A stretch of DNA of 64,000 nucleotides. It comes from Rhizodiscina lignyota. Lineage: Eukaryota > Ascomycota > Dothideomycetes > Aulographales > Rhizodiscinaceae. The first letter of the stretch is position 1; the number at the start of each line of letters is the position of its first letter. The translations under genes and the position numbers were made by a program. Positions 54,401-64,000 of the stretch are shown piece by piece. The notes below the pieces were generated by a model. The model was not told the DNA's origin. It searched no databases and saw only the letters and a list, made by a program, of their open reading frames with translations. Location: positions 2,108,001 through 2,172,000 of the forward strand of contig ML978124.1 in assembly GCA_010015805.1 (NCBI GenBank), read 5' to 3'.

Positions 54401-57400
54401 GATGCTCCACGCGACGCTGTGTGGGGACGAAGATGCTTCTCGTCCAAACTCACGACGACAAGTTTCTGCCTCCGCAACCGGTCCTGCCGATCCGACACTC
54501 GCTCGTATGCGGCGTCGCTCATCTCCTCATTCAAGAGACGATGTGCAATGCTCGCTGCGAGAAGTCCTTCCTTCCGTCGAAGGATTCACTTGGATCTGAT
54601 GGCTTTTCGATTACATACGCCACGCTCAATTGCTGTATCCTTGCGAGCGCGGAGTTCCGCCAACGGTCGCTTGTCATTTGACAGAGATTCAGAAGCATGA
54701 GTCATTACCTTTTCTCCCTAACTATTGTAACTTCTGACTGGGCATTGGTAAATATACAATTCTTCATGCGGCGTCGGGCGCTAACAAAGGCACCACGGCG
54801 TGTATCTGCGCCTGCACCCTCGACCGAGAATATCTCGTTTTCGTCGCTCAAGCCATCGAGAACAGAGGCATGTTTCAACGACCTCCTCGAACGCCACAAT
54901 GCATGAAGGCATGCTCAAAGGCCAAGGGATACCGGACCGTCCAAACTACCGGAAGAAGCAATTGCCAGGCGCGTTCACCTACTTGACCATACCTAATCAG
55001 ATTTTGTATCGCTTAAAAGAGATGGACATCGTTTTCGGTCGGCAAAGGCTGTCTGAAACAATTCAGGCTGAAGACAGACCCGCTGGTCCGCACCGTTGGG
55101 TCTTTCGGCACGCGCCCGCGAACAGAATTTCCAGAGGCCCGGTGGTGGTGGTGGCTTGCACGGATATTACAGGCATGCTCCTTGTCCATATCACTGCAGG
55201 AGTACAGCAATGGAAACCACCACGCGTGGCATGGTTTCGTCAGGGCTTACGAAATGCCCACAGTGTGAGCATCGCGAAAAGTTGCGACGCGATATCCTTC
55301 GCCAACTCCTGTGCGAATGGCGTGCAAAATGGCACAACCAAGGTATGTAAGACAACGAGAGAAACCTCGGGAGTATGATTTTTTCCAGTTGATGCATTTA
55401 TTTCTCGTGGCGCTCCTAGCGCGCTCTTTTCATTACTTCTGTTGAGTTGAAGGATTCTTCCACGGCGCGAGTAAACCAGTGAGCTGGGCAGTCCTCATCT
55501 TGAACACACATCGAATACGCCATCCGATCCTCAGTGCGGCGGAACTAGCTTATCTGCATTCATGATTGCCAAGCCTCTTTTCGTATCTGCTGCTAATATT
55601 CATAGTTGACGCATTTGCATTGCGTTCTTCAACATGAAGAGTCCTCTCTTCAGGTCCCACGAAATCCGACTTTCTCCCCTTGCGCCTACCACCAGGCGGG
55701 CGGGCGCCATTCAGCAGGTACGCGGTTTGACACTTGACCAATGAAAAGAGCCGCCGCCGCCCGTCTTCACCAGTGAAATTCCGCGCTGTGGAGAACCCTG
55801 TCGAAACTTCAAGGCGTTTTCAAATGCCAACAGGATTGGATAGATTTCAGCCATTCCCGCGTCTCCAATATCTTGCAGCAATGCAGCATGCAACAGGTGA
55901 GAACGTGCCGGCAGGAGAAGCGCAAAATGACGTAAAGGGGAGACCCTCGAAACTTTCAGAATTTCTGCAGCAAACGTCTCTCAAGGAGTTCTCCAATTAT
56001 GTAAAGATGTAGAATGAGCCGCTTCTGGCATTCTGGCGTTCTGGCGTTTGCTTCGAAGCTTTGCACGGAGCAGTACTTACTGCGACTGGATTTAAACCCA
56101 TCTAGAGGGGGAAATACACTACTCAACCCAATACGGACGGCTCCCCTTCGGAAAAGCAGATCGTCGATTGCTCTCGGAGAGCAGAATATCGAGTAGAATT
56201 TCAACAAAGACTCGACGGTATCTGAACTTTATTATATCTTGAATATTGGTCTTTTCCTCGTCTGAAGTTGCATTTAATTCCATTCACCGCAATGATTGCA
56301 TTGCGCCGTCCAGAGGTGCCTTTATTAGCTCGTCATCCGAAAAGCCGCATGTTTCGAATGTGCCGTGCTCTCAGCGCCACAGATTCACTCCTATTCGAGA
56401 CTAGAAACAGAGCCGCATTCTTAGCTGAAACAAATCACCCTTGTTCAATCCCGATTTTATCTCAACACCATGTTCTTATTCTACTCCTAATTTCTACACT
56501 CCCCCGGAGCTGGATGCATGCCTTGAGCCCAAAATGGCTACTGACAAGACCTGACAATGGGCCAGACCAGCCATTCGTACTCGCTTACGAAAGCAGCTTT
56601 GGCAGCTCGTTTAAATTCATTGAGACCCCGGATGGGCCCCGAAATGACGTCTGGACCTCAATCCAAATTCCGCACGAGTCACGCCATTTCTTTGAACTTT
56701 AAGCACTGCCGAAGCCCAATATATTCGCACTGAGGACACGCCGCGCGGCTGTCAATTGTCTTCTATCCACGTTGCCAATCAAGCGACGTGCAGAAAGACT
56801 CCAACCAGTCGACCACGCGAACCCGCCGACCACGCATGTGGTAGCCATCCCGCGACACATGGACCGGGCCCCCCGGGAACGAAGACGCGGGCGTTCCGAC
56901 CCAATAAAATAGCGCTCTATCTAGGATCCAATGTACCTCACCAGATCACAAGGCCGTTTTACGGGTCCTGCTGAGGTTTCTCCAGCAAAAGGATCACCCA
57001 AGCTGCAGCCAAGCTCCGCCATGTGGACGAACACTCTCTGGAGAATGACAAAAGAGCTGCGTTACAGCTGCGCCACTTCCTTCGCTTCCACCAGCCGGCA
57101 TAGAATCTTCTTTCTCATTTCTGCGCAGGCCGACTGCATGGCGTTGGCAAGCACGAGATGCAGCCTACCGCTTTAGGATCTTGACATACAGCATACCCCG
57201 CAATCGCTTCGAGGCATGTATCGCTGGCTTGCCGACTGCAGCTGGCCACGACGCTGAATTCGCAGCATTCCTTCCAGCTATGTTACCCGATCGTTTCAAA
57301 CGACTCTTCCGCTGTTTGGTGGAACAATTACTGTGGCGCCTGTATGGTGATGCTCCCATCCGATCGTCACTCACTAGACTGGTTGCCTGCTACGCGGAAG

Positions 57401-59535
57401 ACTGCAACAGGGTCGCCACTGCGGGTGGAATCGGAGAATTTGCAGGTGGATCTGTATCACCTGCCCTTTGCTTTAAGGTGTGACGAATACTACATCGTAA
57501 TGCTTCGGATCTGTGTTTCAGCTGGCGAGAGAACGTGCTGTTAGAATCACTTCCGCAGAAGAATCGCGGAACTCAACAGTTGGACGTCCTGTTATAGGTT
57601 CGTGTTGTTGATGCGGGCCAGCATTCTTCTTCGCGATGCCGGCAGTGTTTGTTGAGGGAACTAGCCATGCTGCCGTTTATCGTACCCTGTATGGGTTTGT
57701 TGTCCCGGATGCGCTTTCGAAGCACGATCGATTCCGCATGAGCCAAGGGTATCCGATGTCCTTTGGTGGTCAGTCGGTCTGCCAGGATCTTCAGTTCCAT
57801 CAGGAATAGATTCAACTGTAGGGCGAGGTTGTTCCGCCCTTCGCCATTAGCGTGATATCTATTCGATATGTTGCGTTATTCCTAGTGAATAATTGGACAA
57901 AGGTGACATAGATTCAAGTACATATTGACTGGCGAGAAGTAGGGGTGCTGCCGGTACCATAATTTTGAAGTGATACGCGGTAAGTTGCAAATTCCTTCTT
58001 CACAGAAATTTTGACGCGAGCTCGAAAGACTTTGATGAAACTATCTGAACTTCAACTTCAGGGATAAAACAGGTAAAGGATATCAAGCATATCTTGGTAT
58101 TAATTGCATCCGTGTCATGCTAGATAATCGAGATATAAGACTGAAGGAATGATGAAGCGAAAAATAAAGCCAAGACGAAATATCGGGGCTCCGCTATCTC
58201 TAACTGAACGACCCGTCGCGGAATCTGGGCGCTCAAACTTTAACTGCACGTTGAAAGTTTAGATAGCTTTTCATACGCTCGGTCGATGTGCAAGAAGCTC
58301 TCTTGCCTTTTCAAATATTGCGAGGTACCTTGATGTACAAGCACAATATCCCATTAGGGTTAGGGTGGTTTGAATATCAAGGAACGGCTTCTTGATAGCG
58401 AGTCGGCCCATTCACACTATGCACTCTAGCCTAGTGTCCTACGCTAATTGGGTGTGGACGATGAAAGCGTCAACCATCCCGACGATCTGGAACTTTTAGT
58501 CGCTTCCAATGATTGAGCCGTTGTGTGACTCTCTCGCCAGCGTGCAGGACGGGAAGAAACAGCTCACACGACAAATTGCCGAATCGAGTCCAACGCCGCC
58601 TGGGGTGCAAGACCCAGAGGTTTGTCAGTCCGTCCCAAGATCTCTAATCTCAGCAATCCTACGTGGGGGTTGATGGGGTTTGCAGATCGATTATACATAG
58701 TAAACTGTGGTATGACCAATCGGGCAGGTAATATACGGAACTCCGGCAGGTAGAAGTCATCCTCGCAGTGACGATGCTGGAACTCAGTCCATGATTTGAG
58801 TGTCGATGGTTCATACTAAAATAGCATCGCGTGCCTAATTGCTTACTGTAGAGAAGGGACATGGTTCGAGAATATGCGAAGCTGATTCTTGATGTTCCAT
58901 AATCTTATTGTGACATTGCCCTCTTTCAAACTTAGCCGGAAATCCATAAGCGGAATAACTGTTTTCAAACACCAAGCATCGATACTATCATATCTATCTC
59001 TTAGAAATCGAGACAGTTAGATAGCTATTGCCGTGAATAGAAAGTTAGCGTATTTAGACCTTGATGAATGCGTAGTGTGGATTCTTCACGAATGCGGAAT
59101 TGACACAGATAGCGTAGTCTTCAGAGCATAGGAAGCTGTAAAGAACAACAGCATACCTGTTTTTCAAATTGTATATCCTGATTCAAAGCGTAGGTAGAAA
59201 GCTTCTCAATTTGTGCAATGAGATTCTGTTTAAGAGGACTCGCGCTCCAATCAGAAGTAGAGGTGAGGTTGGCAGGGCGGCAAGTTCCGCATCCGAACAC
59301 TTCTTCCCGTTGCGCGCTTTGACGCGTCTTTCAAGCTGTGAGCTGTGAGCTTGGAAAGCTACACCAGTCCATTGACAAAGTGTGCTACCTCTCACGGCTT
59401 CTTTCGATAACACCAGCACACTCTCGCGTCACCCTTCGGACCAAATGACGAGGTAGCGCCACCGAATCTACCAGTACTCCCTCTCCTCACTTGATCTAAC
59501 GTTGCGTCTTTCACGCCGCGTCCACGACCGAAAAC
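51432..59535. other. Gene-poor 8.1-kb stretch
   Basis: No gene could be supported across 8.1 kb. The first ~1.5 kb (to about 53 kb) is G+C-rich and carries long but non-protein-like frames on both strands; they start at non-ATG codons or have biased composition. Further on, composition is closer to average, with only scattered short frames. A TTCTGGC(G/A) short tandem repeat occurs near 56023-56046. It could be a long LaeA-like promoter/leader, non-coding transcripts, or decayed DNA. Confidence 0.45.
58354..58365 (+). repeat. Two-copy telomere-type TTAGGG motif
   Basis: TTAGGGTTAGGG, the fungal telomere unit in two copies, in an intergenic stretch. It is too short to be a telomere relic on its own; it may be chance or a binding site for a TTAGGG-repeat factor. 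Confidence 0.6.
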
Positions 59536-62500
59536 ATGTTCAAGGTACCAGAGAGTACGCCTCCGTCGACGCCAGACACTCGTCGCAGCAGTGTCAACCA
59601 TCCGTCTACCACTCCAGCTGGTCCTCCTCCAACAAATTATACACAAAACTCCTTCACGCCCGCTGGTCTTCCACCCACTTCAATTTTCGGGAGCTCTCAG
59701 TTAGACACCGGTAACTCGAGAATACCTGCACCAATTTTTGGCTCCTCGAATCTCGGCAATGCATTTCCTGCGCGGTCGTCTACTCACACGAATGCATTCA
59801 TGCGCGCCAACAACGCGCCTACAGCCAAAGCGTCGAACCTGAGCAGTTTCAGAGTACCAAGCAGTAGCCCTCCCGCTCGAGACGACGAGCAAGACGGAGA
59901 ATACGAAGAAGACACAGAAGTCGAGGATGAGGATGCTATGGAAGAAGATGATGGACTGAGGAGCCGTGGCGCCTTTTCTGCTCAATCTCCGAAACGTGGC
60001 GTTTCAACTGGGGCACCCAGCTCTCCACGCAGCACAAAGAGGTCGAGATATGATGAATCCATGCGGCAAACTAGACGCTCAGATGCAGCCATTCCGATCG
60101 CCGACTTTGGAGGAATAGCGAAGGGAATTGCTGCTGATTTGCCGCTTCCCTCACTCGACGAGCCTGGCCACTTGATCATACAGACAGAAGAGATTATCCG
60201 GAACTTGTATGAAGAAGAAATTAACGAGTCACTGCCAAGAATTGCGGACGAGCTAAGAGCACTCTGGAATACTGCAGGAGTGGAATTAGCGCCAGTGCCT
60301 CGCTTAGAGTCCCCGCCCATCGGTCCTAGTGAGAAGGCAAATCCGGTCACCAAAGCAAGCTATATCGTGAACCTGCTCCTCCAGCTGCATTATCCACCGG
60401 CAAGCGATACCCGGACCGCTTTGGTAAACTCGAGATTCGGCCGGTCTTCAATTCAATCTCCAGGCTCCAGACCCCACGTACCAATGCCAAAGGTGCTCTT
60501 AAACTGGCTCAACAAGGACCACGACACGACAGCTGAAGACCTCCATGAGATCCTTAGTTTAGAGAATGGGTTTTCGGCCGCTGAAGATTTCTGGGACAGT
60601 GTCTTCTCTTGTGTCTTTCGAGGCAACTTTGAAACCGCCATCATGCTGCTTAGAGGCGCGAACTGGAGCGTTGCTGAATGTGCGACGTCGGATGGCTACG
60701 AGGAACCAGGTTATGAAGGGCGGCAGCTGCAACATACAGAAATTGCTGTAGATCGAGCCATCACCTTGCTCGAAACTTGTCCTGCAGTTACAAGCAACGA
60801 CTGGGACATAAAGGGAAACGAATGGGCTTTATTCCGCCATCGCGTACGGCAAGCAATCACAGAGTTAGAGGCGCACGCAGAAGAAGGAAAGGGAGAAGAG
60901 TTGTTTAATCTCGATCAATCTACAGAGACTGCGCGCAATTCCTATTTTGGCATTAGCACTTCGAGCCGAAAAGCGACTGAGAGCAGACTCCCATCCTTCA
61001 TTTTCGAAAGCCTGTCTGATATGTTCAACACCATGTTAGGCGACCCGCTAGAGGTTATCAAGACTGCTACTGACTGGGTGGAAGCCGTTATTGGAATAGC
61101 AGTGTGGTGGGACGGAGAGGAGGACGAGACTACACGTGGTGGAAGTCTTGCCGCGAACCGCCGATCATTCCAAAGGTCACAACATAGTCGGCCATCCGAT
61201 GTTACACCATCATCCGCGTATCGCGATAAGCTCAAGTGGGCTCTGAACCGCATATGGACTTGGGCCGATGATGAGCAGCAGCTGCAGGTCAACACCTCAA
61301 GCTCGATAGAAGTTGCTCTCGCCTGCGTTTTTGCAAACGACATAGAGGGAGTGCTAGCACTATTGCAGAAATGGTCGATGACTGTCGCTGCGGGGACTGT
61401 AGAAGTCGCAAGCGCTGGAGGCTGGCTCGAGCAGAGCAATCCAAGATCGAAAGACTTGTTGCAAAACTTCGACAAGAGCGATCTTATGGTCCTCAGTTTC
61501 GTCCAAGAAGACAGCGACCAATCCCAAAAGGACAGAATCCTTTCGAAGTACGCAGATCTCTTACAGTATAGAGGTGCTCTCACGGATGAGTATTCCTCGC
61601 CGAAGGTGGACGGATGGCAATTGGCTGTGCAGGTACTCACCAGACTTGACGACGAAACGGAGAGCCGGAATCGAATCAGCGAATTGCTCGATGAGTTACC
61701 ACTAGATTCCGACGAAACAGTGGATCAACTCATCACGATATGCGATCAGCTCAATCTGCCGGACCACGTCAAAGGCATTGCAGAGGTATGACACTATGAA
61801 GTTCGCTAGAGACACCGCTAATCTGATATGTAGCGTTATGCTGAAAATTTGGCTGCAACCACACAATCGTATGGCTCGGCTTTGCTATATTACGCACGTG
61901 CACACAACACGACCAAAATGAGGGAGGTGCTCGACCTCTTGATCTCTCATTGTCTGGTCACATCGTCCGCATACCCAGCATTTGCCGACCTCGATCCGAG
62001 CCTGAAGTCCTTTATCACCTCTCCTAAACAAGCCCTCACACGCTTGGCACGCGAAGATGTTGAGGCAGCAGAGCTGTTGTCTACCTATCTGAGCGGCTAT
62101 GCGACATTACGTCGCTTCTACGACCTGCGAGACGAAGAGGTTGGATTGAAAGAGGGCCAGAAGCCCAAACACCGACCACTTGCGCGCAAGAGGGAAGCGG
62201 CAGCAGCGCTGATAGCTGTGATCGAGAGTGCTGAAGATAGCATTCGCGGCGGCCTGTATGATCCAGAAGTTGACGTCGTGGTACAAGTCGATGGACTCTT
62301 AGTGCTCCTTGGAGAGGCACTGGTGTTCTTAAATCGTGAGTCTCACCTGGTTCATGTGATTTCCCCCTTAAACGAAACCATTCTGACCATTTCTCTTCTT
62401 ACAGAGCAACGACATACGTTCTCGCTACCACAAGCTTTCGCCATACTCAAAGCCGCCGAGGACCTGCAAACGGTGGGCTCCCGCATTTTCGAACAATGCG

Positions 62501-62874
62501 ACTCAGTCCTTCAAGCTGCCTTGGCGAATTACCATGACGGAACTCTCCCCGCAACCCTATCCCCATCTAAGCAGCAACCTCGCTCTCTGCACCGTTCCGG
62601 GACTTCCGGCTCAGGCATGACCGGTAGCCAATTCTCGCTGTTGGAAGCTTCTACGTATAGCTCACAAGACTTTGCTGCATCGCCAGCATCATCGGGTTCG
62701 GAGCTGCTTGTCAGAGCCCGTCCACGTACTGCTGATCGAGAAAAGGAGGGCGGCAAGGGCTGGGATTGGAGAGTAGGCTTTGCGAGAAAGACGGCTGGCA
62801 AGGAGGTTTTGGGCGTGCTGAGATTGGCAGTTGCAAAGGAGATTGCGGATGGTTGGATGGAGGAAGAAGAGTAA
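59536..62874 (+). CDS. nup85: Nucleoporin Nup85
   Basis: Model: join(59536..61785,61834..62335,62405..62874), 1073 residues. The N-terminal 190 residues are Pro/Ser/Thr-rich with IFGSS repeats (FG-like) and an acidic patch, then a basic SPKRG/SPRSTKRSR segment. From about 200 the helical Nup85 domain follows: DLPLPSLDEPGHLIIQTEEIIRNLYEEEI, WLNKDHDTT, DFWDSVFSCVFRGNFETAIMLLRG and further solenoid helices to the C-terminus (FSLPQAFAILKAAEDLQTVGSRIFEQC). Nup85 is part of the Y-shaped Nup84/Nup107 complex in the pore scaffold. Introns of 48 and 69 bp are canonical. The start is the first ATG in frame; length is long but normal for filamentous fungi. Confidence 0.9.
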
Positions 62875-63441
62875 TGATTGTGCATGTTTCCCCAATCATT
62901 CCAGTAGCGAAGATTTGAGTTTGGAAGAAAATCAGTGAGCTTGGACAGTTGGGCCTTCGATTGCATCACAGCGCGCTTGCTGGCCTCAAGTGATGGCTAA
63001 CTACGATGGAAATCGAAAGAGTGTAGCATAAAAGAAGTTTTACTCTTCTGCTTATGCGAGAGCACAGCGGGAAGCTAAGTACGACATACCATGGCAAGTA
63101 TTTCTTCAGGTTGCATAGTTGTGATGAACATAATCTATCTTTACTGAAGCGACTTTACACTTAATAATTCCATGCCATCGATCAACCGTCTTGTCACCAC
63201 CGAGCTGCCCGCTGAACTTCGCACTACTTCCACAATCAGCAAAGGGTGATATTCAACGCACCCATATTCGCGAAGTCACACCAACCGGGGAGATATGCGG
63301 AGCTGGATCGGAGGTTACATCATGCTATAACTAGGCATCGTCTGTATACTGGACCGAACTTTTAAAAGCACGCAGTGCTCACTTGTCCTTATTTTTATCC
63401 TACATTAATCTCTCTACGATAAGTAACGACTAGTTGTGAAG
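62875..63441. other. Intergenic, Nup85 3' flank and next promoter
   Basis: These 567 bp lie between tandem genes. A TTTTAAAAG element near 63360 could be a weak TATA box for the decarboxylase-like gene. No other feature was recognised. Confidence 0.4.
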
Positions 63442-64000
63442 ATGCCTCCCATCAATCTCAACTTCGCTAGCGCGCTCTACGACCGCGTCCTCCCCATGGC
63501 AATGGGAGAGGCACAGGCACCTGGTCTTTCTGTTAATTTTATAGAGATTCATCATCCGAGGTACTCGCAATCCTGTTAATCAATTTCGAGTGTGTTCCTC
63601 TCATCAGACGCACAGAGATGTATTCGACCGCATGATCGCAAATCGCGAATTCGATGCTTCTGAGCTCTCCAGCTCCGAATATATAACCCGCTACTGCGCC
63701 GGTGACCGCTCATTTATCGCTCTTCCGGTATTCCTTTCACGTGCTTTCCGACACAGCTTCATCGTCGTCAACAAGGATCGCATCAAGAAGCCTAGCGATC
63801 TGAATGGCAAAAGAATAGGTGTTCAGCTTTACACCATGACAGCAGCAGTGTATATACGAGGCTTGCTGCAGCACGAGTACGGCGTCGACTTATCAAGCAT
63901 CGAGTGGGTTGAGGGCAAGATGGAAGGACCGGGCGCGCATGGCAAACCGTCCAGTCTGCCAACACTGAAACCGGTCAAGATCACGTCGAACACGAAGCCC
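63442..64000 (+). CDS. 4,5-dihydroxyphthalate decarboxylase-like protein (cut by window edge)
   Basis: Model so far: join(63442..63560,63616..>64000), 168 residues in the window. The protein begins MPPINLNFASALYDRVLPMAMGEAQ and, after a 55-bp intron, continues DVFDRMIANREFDASELSSSEYITRY, then FIALPVFLSRAFRHSFIVVNKDRIKKPSDLNGKRIGV and YIRGLLQHEYGVDL. This is the substrate-binding-protein-like fold of bacterial 4,5-dihydroxyphthalate decarboxylase (Pht5-type), where the same landmarks occur. The bacterial enzyme converts 4,5-dihydroxyphthalate to protocatechuate; fungal homologues are common and mostly untested. Other members of the fold bind small ligands without catalysis, so the enzymatic role is an inference. 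Confidence 0.78.

Noticed and set aside
57181-57483. 100-codon plus-strand frame (RFEACIAGLPTAAGHD...)
   Set aside because: Starts at TTG, has no recognisable domain or splice partners.
58354-58365. Relic telomere
   Set aside because: Only two TTAGGG units, with no further degenerate units around them.
1-64000. Biosynthetic gene cluster
   Set aside because: A P450, MFS transporters, a Zn2Cys6 factor and a LaeA-like gene are present but widely spaced among housekeeping genes, and no PKS, NRPS, terpene synthase or other core enzyme was found.

Overview
The window is nuclear DNA of a filamentous ascomycete (Pezizomycotina; Dothideomycetes-like, but the class is not proven). The evidence is many short GT..AG introns (about 48-150 bp) with CTAAC/CTGAC-type branch sites, Zn2Cys6 and LaeA-like regulators, several MFS transporters, GPI-anchored and small secreted Cys-rich proteins, and typical fungal housekeeping genes. 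No rRNA, convincing tRNA, CRISPR array, origin or intact transposon was seen. Gene models were built by hand by joining open frames at splice signals that keep phase and give family-like protein; exon coordinates are in each entry.

Layout. 1-223: start of a cytochrome P450 (-), cut by the window edge. 1.1-2.1 kb: GPI-anchored Cys-rich protein (-). 3.3-5.5 kb: DUS3 (-), divergent from a BAP31-like ER protein (+, 5.9-6.7 kb). 7.2-7.7 kb: secreted HbpS/GlcG-like protein (-). 7.7-13.1 kb: gene-poor, with a possible decayed fragment. 13.1-15.0 kb: MFS transporter (+). 15.2-15.5 kb: possible coiled-coil protein (-). 16.3-19.7 kb: very large MFS-like protein with an overlapping uORF (+). 20.1-25.9 kb: compact housekeeping block of TAF9 (+), CMC1 (-), SDR (+), UTP11 (-) and a TPR/F-box/LRR protein (+). 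26.4-28.2 kb: MFS transporter (-). 30.3-30.9 kb: SCP2 protein with a peroxisomal signal (+). 31.0-35.9 kb: L-rhamnonate dehydratase (-) divergent from a Zn2Cys6 regulator (+). 37.6-38.2 kb: small secreted protein (+). 39.2-39.9 kb: coiled-coil membrane protein (-). 43.0-45.7 kb: fungal protein of unknown function (+). 46.5-48.0 kb: mitochondrial acyl-CoA dehydrogenase (-). 49.9-51.4 kb: LaeA-like methyltransferase in seven small exons (-). 51.4-59.5 kb: 8.1 kb with no supportable gene. 59.5-62.9 kb: NUP85 (+). 63.4 kb to the end: 4,5-dihydroxyphthalate decarboxylase-like protein (+), cut by the edge.

How the genes relate. Most neighbours are independent housekeeping or transport genes, and the window is not a classical biosynthetic gene cluster. 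The best functional pairing is the L-rhamnonate dehydratase gene and the Zn2Cys6 regulator, which share a 479-bp divergent promoter and suggest a sugar-acid catabolic unit. Lipid and peroxisome functions recur (SCP2 ending AKL, SDR ending SKM, mitochondrial acyl-CoA dehydrogenase), but these genes are scattered. The LaeA-like methyltransferase, bordered by gene-poor DNA, is the main candidate for a wider regulatory role. I did not find a clearly unprecedented system; the most useful observations are genes hidden by small exons and several start or splice ambiguities.
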